Assembly (NCBI RefSeq): GCF_023015965.1
Contig: NZ_JALKAN010000002.1
Location: 930,001-994,000 of the forward strand
Origin: Allomuricauda sp. F6463D
GTDB taxonomy: Bacteria; Bacteroidota; Bacteroidia; Flavobacteriales; Flavobacteriaceae
Direction of reading: 5' to 3'
DNA: 64,000 bases
Made by a program: the position numbers and the translations under genes. The notes beneath the pieces were generated by a model. The model saw only the letters and a program-made list of their open reading frames with translations. It made no database searches and was not told where the DNA came from. Positions 1 to 7,994 of the stretch are shown here, piece after piece; position 1 is the first letter of the stretch; the number at the start of each line of letters is the position of its first letter.

Positions 1-792
1 CCGAGTGATTATTTTCATCCAAGGAGGTGTTTTAAAAATCCCATCGCCCAAAGAATAAGCCTGGGATAGAAGTTCTGTCATTCCATATTCAGAATGAATT
101 TTAGGTACGCCCAACCCCTTTTTCAAGATTTGGTGTAATTCCTCACGAATAAGTTCTTTGCGACGCCCCTTCATACCTCCTGTTTCCATAACAATGGTAT
201 TTTTTAGTTCCATTGGGAATTGTTCTGCCAAATCCAATAAGGCAAAGGAAACTCCAATTAAAAGTGTCTTGGTTCCTGCTTTATCGAGTTTTTTTAATTT
301 TTGATGAAGTTCTCCAAGATTGTTGAGGTAAAACCCACTGTCCGGATGTCTGGATTCTTGAATGAGTTTATCTACCATGTAAATCAAAGAAGAGCCTTCT
401 CTTTCCAAGTATGAAGGTAAAAGCGCCAAGATGCAAAATTCTCTTGGGGAGCCGTAAAAAGCCTTGAAAGCTTTCAAAAAACTTTCCTCATATAATTGGA
501 GGTAAGGAACATAATGTTTACTAGTTGTGCTCTGTGTGGTGCCACTACTTGTGAATATGGTTTCAGGTATTTTCTGGTAGGAAAGTACCTTATGTGTTTT
601 AAAGAATGAAATAGGCAAAAAAGGAATGTCCCAATATTTGGAAATATTTTCGGGAGTTTTTTTTAGGTAATCACAAAAAGTCCTGTAAACGGGATTGCCC
701 TCATACTGAAAACGAAAAACATCCAAAGCTAAATCATCAAATTCTTTGGCATTGTTTAGATTGAAAATCCGATGGGTGTCAAACTGTTTCAT
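1..792 (-). CDS. LuxE/PaaK-type acyl-protein synthetase-like protein, 3' end cut off by window
   Basis: Reading back from ATG at 790-792 gives 264 codons open to the window edge, so the C-terminus is missing. The start reads MKQFDTHRIFNLNNAKEFDD. A phosphate-binding-type motif TSSGTTQSTT lies about 85 residues in, followed by FCILALLPSYLEREGSS and, later, METGGMKGRRKELIREEL and SEYGMTELLSQAY. The SSGTT loop and the YGMTE motif are the adenylate-forming enzyme signatures shared by LuxE and PaaK families. Such proteins activate a carboxylate with ATP and pass the acyl group to a thiol; the substrate here is unknown. The gene is separated from the upstream minus-strand gene by a strong terminator. 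I am sure of the superfamily and not of the reaction. Confidence 0.82.
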   Translation of the reverse strand, partial: MKQFDTHRIFNLNNAKEFDDLALDVFRFQYEGNPVYRTFCDYLKKTPENISKYWDIPFLPISFFKTHKVLSYQKIPETIFTSSGTTQSTTSKHYVPYLQLYEESFLKAFKAFYGSPREFCILALLPSYLEREGSSLIYMVDKLIQESRHPDSGFYLNNLGELHQKLKKLDKAGTKTLLIGVSFALLDLAEQFPMELKNTIVMETGGMKGRRKELIREELHQILKKGLGVPKIHSEYGMTELLSQAYSLGDGIFKTPPWMKIITR

Positions 793-820
793 TCGTGGGT
801 AAAAGTACCCAAAAATAAAA

Positions 821-842
821 AAGCCCTTCGAGAAAAGGGCTT
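821..842 (-). terminator. Intrinsic terminator after the T9SS-domain gene
   Basis: Perfect 8-bp stem AAGCCCTT / AAGGGCTT with a 6-nt loop CGAGAA. On the minus strand it is followed by a U-rich run (complement of 811-820). It sits 14 bp past the stop of the gene at 856-1179 and before the gene at 1-792. Confidence 0.8.
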
Positions 843-855
843 TAAAAATATGCTG

Positions 856-1179
856 TTATTTTACGACCAGTTTTCGGGTCATTGTTTTTTTCTGTTCTGA
901 TACTTGGAGTACATAAACACCAGGGACTAATCTGGATATGTCCAAAGTATTTGTAGTGATTCTATTGGTCAGTACAACTTCTCCAAAAACATCATATACC
1001 TTTATTTGTTTGGTTCCGTTTGTCTCGGTCGTAATATATACCTCACTGCCATAAGCAGGATTGGGATACATTTTAAAGCCTTTGAGCTGTTGTAATGGCT
1101 CATTGTTTACAGTAACCAGATCTTGACCAAAAGAAAGTAAAGGTAAAGCCATAAGTAAAACAAAGTAAAATTTCTTCAT
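856..1179 (-). CDS. Short secreted protein consisting almost only of a T9SS type A sorting domain
   Basis: I choose ATG at 1177-1179 (MKKFYFVLLMALPLLSFGQ), which begins a clean signal peptide; an upstream ATG at 1230 adds 17 residues that would spoil it. The mature part of about 88 residues contains the hallmark of the type IX secretion C-terminal domain: YPNPA, then a VYD-FGE-V strand, ISRLVPGVYVLQV and the terminal TRKLVVK. Normally this domain of about 75 residues is the tail of a much larger cargo protein and is removed by the sortase PorU. Here almost nothing precedes it. The neighbour at 1327-1638 is a paralogue. Function unknown. Confidence 0.85.
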   Translation of the reverse strand: MKKFYFVLLMALPLLSFGQDLVTVNNEPLQQLKGFKMYPNPAYGSEVYITTETNGTKQIKVYDVFGEVVLTNRITTNTLDISRLVPGVYVLQVSEQKKTMTRKLVVK

Positions 1180-1326
1180 AAATGCAGATTTGGGGTATAC
1201 GTGCAATATAAAAGTAGGTAAACAGTCCAAAGTTTACCATATTATGTTGTGAAAACACTAAAATAGGTTGTAAAGCGTTGAATGCTGTTGTTTAGTAAAT
1301 TAAAAATGGAAATAAAAAGGAGTGAA

Positions 1327-1638
1327 CTACTTCACAATGAGCTTTCTAGTGGCTACTTTGTTATGTTCAAAAACCCTAAGAATGTAGACGCCTTTGTCAA
1401 ATTCAACAAGGTTGAGTTCCTTTCCTAAAATGGTTGTTTCAAGCACTTTTGTTCCTAAAACATCAAAAACGAGGATTTTCTTCGGTGCATTTTGTGTAGT
1501 CTCTATAAAAACCTTGCCTTGTGTAACTGGATTGGGATACAGCTTAAACCCGTCAATATCGGCACTTGACTTCGCGTTTTGTTGAGAAAACCCAAGTGTA
1601 CAGATAAATAATAAAATGACAAGGTAAAAGTGCTTCAT
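1327..1638 (-). CDS. Short secreted T9SS sorting-domain protein, paralogue of neighbour
   Basis: 103 residues starting MKHFYLVILLFICTLGFSQ, a signal peptide ending in a typical SQ cleavage region. The rest is again a T9SS type A sorting domain: LYPNPVTQGKVFIE, ILVFDVLGTKVLET, FDKGVYILRV and terminal TRKLIVK. It aligns along its whole length with the 856-1179 product, so the two arose by tandem duplication. A TAnnTTTG promoter box lies 28 bp upstream of its start and a terminator closes the TonB gene before it, so it appears to be its own short transcription unit with the downstream paralogue. No other domain is visible; role unknown. Confidence 0.85.
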   Translation of the reverse strand: MKHFYLVILLFICTLGFSQQNAKSSADIDGFKLYPNPVTQGKVFIETTQNAPKKILVFDVLGTKVLETTILGKELNLVEFDKGVYILRVFEHNKVATRKLIVK

Positions 1639-1665
1639 ACGTTAATGGTTGCAAACGATATGCCA

Positions 1666-1673
1666 CAAATATA
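1666..1673 (-). promoter_or_regulatory. Bacteroidota -7 promoter box for the T9SS-domain gene
   Basis: On the minus strand this reads TATATTTG, an exact match to TAnnTTTG, 28 bp upstream of the start at 1638. No convincing -33 TTG element is seen at the normal distance. Confidence 0.5.
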
Positions 1674-1740
1674 TAAAAATTGCAATGCGAAAGTGGAACC
1701 ATTTGACAAATAGAGGTTTACTTTTCGATGAAATGCAAAG

Positions 1741-1765
1741 AAAAGTCCCCATTTCGGGGACTTTT
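1741..1765 (-). terminator. Intrinsic terminator after the TonB receptor gene
   Basis: 10-bp stem AAAAGTCCCC / GGGGACTTTT with 5-nt loop ATTTC, 22 bp past the receptor stop codon. The A/T ends of the stem supply a U-rich tail on either strand. Confidence 0.8.
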
Positions 1766-1786
1766 AATTAAATTAATGGGGTTAAA

Positions 1787-4606
1787 CTAAAAGGTTAAAC
1801 TATAGCCCAAAGAAATAGAGACACCAGGTTCCCTAAATGAAAAGTTTTGCTTTGTGGCCCCATAAGATTCATAGAGACTTTCACGGTTATCATTAAGAAG
1901 GTTATTGGCCTTGAAACTAATTTTAGACCGTTGTTCTTTTCCAATTGTTTTGGAAAAATTGAAATTTAGACCGTGAAATGGTTGTGTAAATACATCTGGG
2001 TTTTGACCAAAACCAACTACTTCCAAGGTTTTTCCCTGAACATTGTAAAAAATACCTGTTTCGAGCCCTTTTTCCGTATTGTCGTAATTTAAACCAGCAT
2101 TGATTAAAAATGGGGACTGGCCTTGTAATTGCCTACTGTCTTCAATGGTTTCTCCATCCCTTGCGAAAATTTGTCGGGACTCATATTCTTGATTTTCACC
2201 TCTCGCCATATCAATCTTTGAATCAATTATGGACAGGTTGAGGTTTACACTTAGATTTTCCAGACCTTCAGAAATAAATCCAAAGTTTTTTCTTGCTTCC
2301 AGCTCAACACCGAATACGGTAGCAGATGGAGCATTGCGAGGTGTAAACTGGTTTGGAGCGGTAATGTCGTATGCAACGATTTCTATGGGATCTGTAAACT
2401 TTTTATAAAAGCTACTGATTGCCACCATTTGCGCTTTATCTCCAAATACCTCGAACCTAAAATCAAAATTATCAACATAGGTCGGCTGAAGATCTAGGTT
2501 ACCAAGAAAGAGAATCCCAGTTAATAAATCCGGGATTTGGACTATGGATAGCTCTTTAAAACTTGGTCGTGCCGTTGTTCTGGAATAAGAAAGCCTAAAG
2601 TTGGTATTTTCTTTAAACTCATAAATTAAATTGGCAGAGGGGAAAAAATCCAATACGTCTATGGTTTTTTCATTATCGTACACTTCAGTTCCAGAATTGT
2701 TCTGACCCGTAAAGTATGTAGTAAACTGTTCTGCTCTTAATCCTAGAATGGCCCTGAATTTATCTGCAAACTTAAACTCGTTGGACACATAGAATGCCAT
2801 GGTGTTCTGCTCGGAATCAAAACTGTTGGCGGGTTGAAAATTACCTCTAACGTAGGAACCAGAATTGTTTTCTGTTGTCCAAATAGTTTCATCTGCCAAT
2901 ATAGCATTGGGATCTCCGTCCAAATCAGCAGTTGTATAATTGAAAAATGCGATGTTATAATTATAAATGCTATAGTCCCTTTGTTTATAGCTGTAAAGAC
3001 CTCCAAATTTGAATATGGATTTATTCCCGAACAGCGTATAGTTTTTGGAAAAATCAAGTTTTGCCACCGCATTTACTTCTTCGAGGTCACGCCATAACCG
3101 GGTGGGGAAACCTGCATCTGAACTAATAGTGTAAGTATCTGGGTTTATTATAAAAGTGGTTAATCTCACATCTTTGTCCTGAACGTTAGTCAGGGTTGGA
3201 GAAATACTCCATTCGGTCACAAAAGAAGCATTTTCTGAGGTGTGTTTTCCTGAAAGCAATAGATTGGAAACTGCCCTTTCGGAATACTCCAAGTTGTCCT
3301 TGATTACATCTATGGCATTGGAAATTTCTGTGCGTTGCTCAAATAATGCAGCTTGCGATTCTCCATTTTGAATATGTAAAAGGTTCAATCGATATTTTGA
3401 CTTTCCAGTTTTGTAGGAGAGCCCCGCTAGAGCAGATGCCAACACATTGTTGGTGCCCAGGTCACCGCGCTGTCTTCTGTCGAAACGTAGGTCGTAGATA
3501 TCGCTTTCCGGTGCTTTTTGATAAATACCGTTTTCAAAACCATCATAAAATGTTGTTGTATTTTTATAATCAAGAGAAGCAATAAAGCCTAATTTGTTTT
3601 CGCCTACATCAAATTGGTTTCCATAGCTGAAGCCTAAACTAAAATCTGGCCTTGAATTTTGTTGCTCTGCCGCCATAGTTGGGTCAAAAGAACGTGTGAT
3701 GCCTTCTAGCTTATCGTTGTCCTGTTGATTGGATGGACTCGGAACATCAGCGTTTGGTGAAATAGGCAGTTCTCTTGTGCCATCATCAAAACCTAAGAAA
3801 TCTGTACCACCACCGTTGTAGCTTAAGTAGTTGTCTTGAAAGTGCATATTTGGGTTGTATCCCATGGATGCAGAAAAGGACATTTGCTTTTGGGTGGGGA
3901 AATCTTTGGTGACAATATTTACCACACCTCCGGTAAAGTCTGCGGGCAATTCAGCGGAAGCTGATTTCAATACAATTACATTTTCCAAAATATTGGTAGG
4001 AAAAATATCCATTTGGACCGTGTTTTTGTCTGGATCCAATCCTGGGATATCCATTCCGTTTAAAATGGATTTAGTGTAACGGTCTCCAAGCCCTCTAACA
4101 TATACGTACTTGCCTTCTTGGACCGATACCCCCGGAACCCTTTTTATTGCAGAGGCAATATTACTGGCTCCAGATGCTTTGATGGACTCCAGAGAGAGGC
4201 CATCCATAAGCGTGACTGAGTTTTTCTGAAGGTTTAAAACGGAAGCTTCTGTATTTTTCCTTACTGTTGTGGTAAGAACAACTTCATCCAATTGTGAAGC
4301 TGCAGGCTGTAGGGTTGCATTAACACTTACTGTTTGATTTTCCCCTGCAACAACACCTGTTACTTCCTGTGTAGTGTATCCAAGGAAAGAGAAGGAAACG
4401 GTGTAGGTTCCTGGCTCTACTTCCAAGGAGTAGGCCCCATCAAAATCTGAAGTGGCTCCAATAGTGGTTCCTTTTATCATTACGTTGGCGAAAGGGAGTA
4501 CATCGTTGAACTCACCATCCATAATTTTACCACTAATGGTCCCGGTTTGGGCAAAACACCATTGTGCAAGAAACAAGGTGGTCGCCAAAAGAATATTTTT
4601 TAGCAT
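1787..4606 (-). CDS. TonB-dependent outer-membrane receptor with carboxypeptidase-like N-domain
   Basis: 939 residues. Signal peptide MLKNILLATTLFLAQWCFAQ, then a CarboxypepD_reg-like beta-sandwich at about 21-105 (ISGKIMDG, PFANVMIKGT, YTVSFSFLGY), a plug domain at about 120-240 (VPGVSVQEGKYVYVRGLGDR, GGVVNIVTKDF) and a 22-strand barrel to a terminal aromatic residue (LGYSLTF). Such receptors import a ligand using TonB/ExbBD energy. The upstream gene on the same strand encodes a surface lipoprotein, and the divergent genes encode a PhoB/PhoR-like pair. From that context I infer uptake of a phosphorus compound, but nothing in the sequence shows the ligand. It lacks the long SusC-type signature, and the partner is not SusD. 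A hairpin lies in the 99-bp gap from the lipoprotein gene. Confidence 0.9.
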   Translation of the reverse strand: MLKNILLATTLFLAQWCFAQTGTISGKIMDGEFNDVLPFANVMIKGTTIGATSDFDGAYSLEVEPGTYTVSFSFLGYTTQEVTGVVAGENQTVSVNATLQPAASQLDEVVLTTTVRKNTEASVLNLQKNSVTLMDGLSLESIKASGASNIASAIKRVPGVSVQEGKYVYVRGLGDRYTKSILNGMDIPGLDPDKNTVQMDIFPTNILENVIVLKSASAELPADFTGGVVNIVTKDFPTQKQMSFSASMGYNPNMHFQDNYLSYNGGGTDFLGFDDGTRELPISPNADVPSPSNQQDNDKLEGITRSFDPTMAAEQQNSRPDFSLGFSYGNQFDVGENKLGFIASLDYKNTTTFYDGFENGIYQKAPESDIYDLRFDRRQRGDLGTNNVLASALAGLSYKTGKSKYRLNLLHIQNGESQAALFEQRTEISNAIDVIKDNLEYSERAVSNLLLSGKHTSENASFVTEWSISPTLTNVQDKDVRLTTFIINPDTYTISSDAGFPTRLWRDLEEVNAVAKLDFSKNYTLFGNKSIFKFGGLYSYKQRDYSIYNYNIAFFNYTTADLDGDPNAILADETIWTTENNSGSYVRGNFQPANSFDSEQNTMAFYVSNEFKFADKFRAILGLRAEQFTTYFTGQNNSGTEVYDNEKTIDVLDFFPSANLIYEFKENTNFRLSYSRTTARPSFKELSIVQIPDLLTGILFLGNLDLQPTYVDNFDFRFEVFGDKAQMVAISSFYKKFTDPIEIVAYDITAPNQFTPRNAPSATVFGVELEARKNFGFISEGLENLSVNLNLSIIDSKIDMARGENQEYESRQIFARDGETIEDSRQLQGQSPFLINAGLNYDNTEKGLETGIFYNVQGKTLEVVGFGQNPDVFTQPFHGLNFNFSKTIGKEQRSKISFKANNLLNDNRESLYESYGATKQNFSFREPGVSISLGYSLTF

Positions 4607-4644
4607 TTCGTTGATTTAAGTAGCAATTTTTATTTAATAAAATT

Positions 4645-4675
4645 GTCCAAAGGCCTTTAAAAAGAGCCTTTGGAC
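4645..4675 (-). terminator. Terminator or attenuator between lipoprotein and TonB receptor genes
   Basis: 10-bp stem GTCCAAAGGC / GCCTTTGGAC with an 11-nt loop, followed on the minus strand by AATTTTATT. It lies between the stop at 4706 and the receptor start at 4606, so it probably lowers receptor expression relative to the lipoprotein. Confidence 0.75.
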
Positions 4676-4705
4676 ATTATGTAATTTTGAGTATTTACTT
4701 AGGTT

Positions 4706-7090
4706 TTACAATGCCTCTTCAGAGGATGCAAAAGTCCAAGTGAACACGGATAAATCCGCACCTACAGTTGCATCATCGGCTGAATCAATACTTGAAGCAT
4801 TATCATTGAATTTGCTGGCATCGGCAAGAACAAGATCTCCACCTATGATGTCAGTCAAAAGAACACTCTCTGGCAATACAATTTCCCAGTTAGAAAAAGT
4901 GATTCTATCGTTGGCAAGTTCAGTGGCAGAGTCAGCACCATTAATATTTACTGTAGCATCAGCACCAAATCCGTACGCCAATACATTGTTTAAATCGGCA
5001 ATTAGGCCGTCTCTTAGGTCAGCGTAATAGCTAGAGGTACCTGCGCCAATTAGTGTGATGTCCTCAAAAATGTAACCACCCTCAGTAGCAGCACTTCCTT
5101 CTGGACCATCAAGTTCAAGAGCTGAACCAGATTCTGAAGTCATAATTACTACACCGTTGGTCATGGAACCTGTCCAGGCTTGGTCGGCATCAAAACCGTC
5201 ATCGCCTTGTGCCCATACCAATGCGTTGGTAACATTTACAGTTCCTCCGAACCATTCTATACCATCATCTTGGTTGGCAACAACTTCGATATGATCTATA
5301 GTTGTACCAGTACCTACACCACCAAGTGTTAATCCATTGATTTCGTTATCCTGTCCAATAGTGATACCACCATGACGGATGGAAATATATTTTAGGGATC
5401 CAGAGTCATCCGCTGGGTCAGTGCCACCGTACTGTCCGTAGGACTCATCTGCAGGGATTCCCTCAATTTGAGCAGTTTCAATATCTCCGTTTACAGAGAT
5501 AGGAGCATTACCCAATACAATTATACCTCCCCAAAGACCTGTATCGGCAGTGGTTAATGTACCGGTAGTTTGTCCTTGTTCAATACCATCAAGCACAGAG
5601 GTGAAAATAATAGGGCTAGTAGCAGTACCTTCTGCTATCAATGTACCACCTTGGTCAACTACAAGGGCAGAAGCAAGAGTTTCTTGTCCTTCTGCTCCTT
5701 TAATAATAGTACCTGCCTCAATGGTCAAGGTTACTTGATCATCCACAACTACCTTTCCATCCAAGATATAGATGTTATCCGCGGTCCATGTTTCATCAAC
5801 AGTAAGAATACCTGTTTTTGTAATTGTAGTTCCTAGAGGTTCTGCAGGGATTGCATCCTCCGAAGCAGCTAAAGTCCAACTAAAGACATTCATATCTGCA
5901 CCTACACTACCAGATCCAACTGCCATGGCGTTGTCCAAAAATTTGTTTTCGTCACCTTCAGTAAAGTCTCCTGCAAAAATATCAGCCATTACAAGGCCTT
6001 CTGGTAATACGATTTCCCAATCGGAGAATGTGATTCTATCGTTTGTAAGTTCAGTTGCAGAATCCGCACCAGAGATGTTCACAGTGGCATCGGTTCCGAA
6101 ACCGTAAGCGAACACATTGTTCAAATCAGCGATTAAACCATCTCTAAGGTCTGCATACTTACTGGAAGTTCCAGCTCCGATAAGAGTAATGTTCTCTAAA
6201 GTAAAACCTCCTTCTGTGGCAACACTTCCTTCTGGACCATCGAGCTCAAGAGCTGAACCTGATTCGGAAGACATAACAACTACACCATTGCTCAATGTTC
6301 CTGACCAAGCTTGATCGGCATCAAAACCGTCATCCCCTTGTGCCCATACTAGTGCGTTGGTAACATTTACAGACCCACCGAACCATTCTATACCATCATC
6401 TTGGTTGGCAATAACTTCGATATGGTCAATAGTAGTACCGTTACCTACACCACCAAGTGTCAATCCATTGATTTCGTTATCCTGTCCGATGGTGATACCA
6501 CCGTGACGAATTGAAATATATTTTAGCGACCCGGAGTTGTCCGCAATGTCTGTACCACCGTACTGTCCATAATCCTCATCAGCAGGAAGGCCTTCTATTT
6601 GAGCAGTTTCAATATCTCCGTTTACGGAAATGGGTGCGTTACCCAAAACAATCACACCACCCCAAAGTCCTGTATCGGCAGTAGTCAATGTACCGGTAGT
6701 TTCTCCTGGTTGAATACCATCCAGTACAGAGGTGAAGATAATAGGGCTGCTTGGAGAACCTTCGGCAATCAATTTACCACCTTGGTCAACTACAAGGGCA
6801 GAAGCAAGAGTTTCTTGTCCTTCCTCACCTTTAACTATGGTTCCTGGTTCAATAGTAAGGGTAACATCTTCACTTACTATTACTTTTCCTTCTAAAATAT
6901 AAATGTTTTCAGATTCCCAAGTTTCATCCTCGGTTATGTAACCTGCTTTTGTGATTTCCTCTACTGTTTGACCTGCATCATCATCTGATGATGAATCGTC
7001 ATCGGTAGTGGTTCCACCATTATCATCGCTACTACAAGAGCTCACGGCAAAAGAAGCGATGGTTAAAAAAGAAAAAATCAATTTTTTCAT
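4706..7090 (-). CDS. Surface lipoprotein of two near-identical beta-helix-like halves
   Basis: 794 residues. Lipoprotein signal with lipid Cys19 (VSSC), followed by SSDDN, like the surface-export signal known for flavobacterial lipoproteins. Residues about 20-45 form an acidic linker. Residues 46-414 and 423-794 are two copies of one unit that share long identical runs, such as TTGTLTTADTGLWGG and SLKYISIRHGGITIGQDNE. The unit has the repeating I/V-x-I pattern and DDGIEWFGG turns expected of a right-handed parallel beta-helix. Close single-unit relatives are common in flavobacteria and I recall them carrying misleading names. It precedes the TonB receptor and is divergent from the response regulator, which suggests a surface ligand-capture partner for the receptor. 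Ligand unknown. Confidence 0.85.
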   Translation of the reverse strand: MKKLIFSFLTIASFAVSSCSSDDNGGTTTDDDSSSDDDAGQTVEEITKAGYITEDETWESENIYILEGKVIVSEDVTLTIEPGTIVKGEEGQETLASALVVDQGGKLIAEGSPSSPIIFTSVLDGIQPGETTGTLTTADTGLWGGVIVLGNAPISVNGDIETAQIEGLPADEDYGQYGGTDIADNSGSLKYISIRHGGITIGQDNEINGLTLGGVGNGTTIDHIEVIANQDDGIEWFGGSVNVTNALVWAQGDDGFDADQAWSGTLSNGVVVMSSESGSALELDGPEGSVATEGGFTLENITLIGAGTSSKYADLRDGLIADLNNVFAYGFGTDATVNISGADSATELTNDRITFSDWEIVLPEGLVMADIFAGDFTEGDENKFLDNAMAVGSGSVGADMNVFSWTLAASEDAIPAEPLGTTITKTGILTVDETWTADNIYILDGKVVVDDQVTLTIEAGTIIKGAEGQETLASALVVDQGGTLIAEGTATSPIIFTSVLDGIEQGQTTGTLTTADTGLWGGIIVLGNAPISVNGDIETAQIEGIPADESYGQYGGTDPADDSGSLKYISIRHGGITIGQDNEINGLTLGGVGTGTTIDHIEVVANQDDGIEWFGGTVNVTNALVWAQGDDGFDADQAWTGSMTNGVVIMTSESGSALELDGPEGSAATEGGYIFEDITLIGAGTSSYYADLRDGLIADLNNVLAYGFGADATVNINGADSATELANDRITFSNWEIVLPESVLLTDIIGGDLVLADASKFNDNASSIDSADDATVGADLSVFTWTFASSEEAL
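4709..5824 (-). repeat. Second half (unit B) of intragenic duplication
   Basis: Codes residues 423-794, beginning ITKTGILTVDETW against ITKAGYITEDETW in unit A and ending ASSEEAL against AASEDAI. The copies differ at many silent sites, so they are not an assembly artefact. Confidence 0.85.
5849..6955 (-). repeat. First half (unit A) of intragenic duplication
   Basis: Codes residues 46-414 of the lipoprotein, ending ASEDAI. It matches unit B with few substitutions and only small length differences (369 versus 372 residues). Confidence 0.85.
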
Positions 7091-7177
7091 AATCGTATGT
7101 TTTTTTTCGTTTAATTGAATTGAGAGATTTTAATCTCCGCTATTGGTTGCAAATAAAGCGAGGGGTTGTAAAAGCCG

Positions 7178-7227
7178 TGTTAGTTGTATGTTAAGTGTTT
7201 ATTTCAGTTTCGTTACAATAATGTTAC
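7178..7227. promoter_or_regulatory. Pho-box-like array: GTTA direct repeats in 11-nt phase
   Basis: GTTA begins at 7179, 7190, 7212 and 7223, all in one 11-nt register with only the 7201 position degenerate; three of the four are TGTTA. OmpR/PhoB-family regulators bind tandem half-sites about 11 bp apart (E. coli TGTCA pairs, Bacillus PhoP TTAACA arrays). The array lies between the divergent lipoprotein/TonB genes and the response-regulator gene. The match is to spacing and partial sequence; no binding data exist for this species in what I can see. Confidence 0.55.
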
Positions 7228-7273
7228 TAGATTAAATCAATGTTAACCGTTTAAACCGTAAGTGTATTATCTT

Positions 7274-7281
7274 TACATTTG
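7274..7281 (+). promoter_or_regulatory. -7 promoter box for the two-component operon
   Basis: TACATTTG, an exact TAnnTTTG match, 26 bp before the response-regulator start and downstream of the GTTA array. No clear -33 TTG is visible. Confidence 0.55.
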
Positions 7282-7307
7282 GGCGTTTAACAGAGAAATA
7301 CCATCCC

Positions 7308-7994
7308 ATGAAAAACAAGGACATTAAGATTTTACTGGTTGACGATGAACCTGATATTCTGGAAATTATAAGCTATAACCTTTCCGCTGAGGGGTATGAA
7401 GTCTTTACTGCCAAAAATGGTATCGAAGGTGTGGCCAAGGCGAAAAAGAAAAACCCTCATCTTATAATCATGGATGTTATGATGCCCGAGATGGATGGTA
7501 TAGAAGCATGTGAGATTATCCGAAATACCCCAGGTCTAGACAATACCATAATTACATTTCTAACAGCACGTGGCGAAGATTATTCCCAAGTGGCGGGATT
7601 TGATGCTGGTGCCGATGATTATATTACAAAACCCATTAAACCAAAGGTTTTGGTCAGTAAAGTAAAAGCTTTGTTGAGAAGGTTAAAGGATGATAAAAAA
7701 GAAGTGGAGGATATTGTTAAAGTAGGCGATATCATCATTGATAGGGAAGAGTATAAAATTGTTAATAATGGAGAGGAAATGGTTCTTCCACGAAAAGAAT
7801 TTGAACTATTGTCCCTATTGACCTCTAAACCCAATAAAGTTTTTAAACGCGAAGTTATATTGGACAAAGTGTGGGGTAACGAAGTGGTTGTAGGAGGACG
7901 AACCATTGATGTACATATCAGAAAATTGCGTGAGAAAATCGGAGATCATCACTTTAAAACTGTTAAGGGCGTGGGGTATAAGTTTGTACTCTAA
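7308..7994 (+). CDS. PhoB/OmpR-family response regulator
   Basis: 228 residues. Receiver domain at about 5-122 with acidic pocket (VDDEP), phospho-acceptor Asp56 (IIMDVMMPEMDG) and the conserved Lys in ITKPIKP. A winged-helix OmpR/PhoB output domain follows at about 135-228 (LPRKEFELLSLLTSKPNKVF, GRTIDVHIRKLREKIG). It is a DNA-binding regulator activated by phosphorylation. Its stop overlaps the sensor-kinase start (TAATG), so the two are translationally coupled. The pair has the layout of PhoB-PhoR, and the divergent TonB/lipoprotein genes with an 11-nt repeat array between make them likely targets. The phosphate signal is inferred from kinship. Confidence 0.92.
   Translation: MKNKDIKILLVDDEPDILEIISYNLSAEGYEVFTAKNGIEGVAKAKKKNPHLIIMDVMMPEMDGIEACEIIRNTPGLDNTIITFLTARGEDYSQVAGFDAGADDYITKPIKPKVLVSKVKALLRRLKDDKKEVEDIVKVGDIIIDREEYKIVNNGEEMVLPRKEFELLSLLTSKPNKVFKREVILDKVWGNEVVVGGRTIDVHIRKLREKIGDHHFKTVKGVGYKFVL

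Noticed and set aside
5772-6107. Open frames on the plus strand across the duplicated lipoprotein (also near 4740, 5550, 6117 and 6599)
   Set aside because: They mirror the codon pattern of the minus-strand gene, appear at matching places in both halves of its duplication, and have no plausible start region or protein family.
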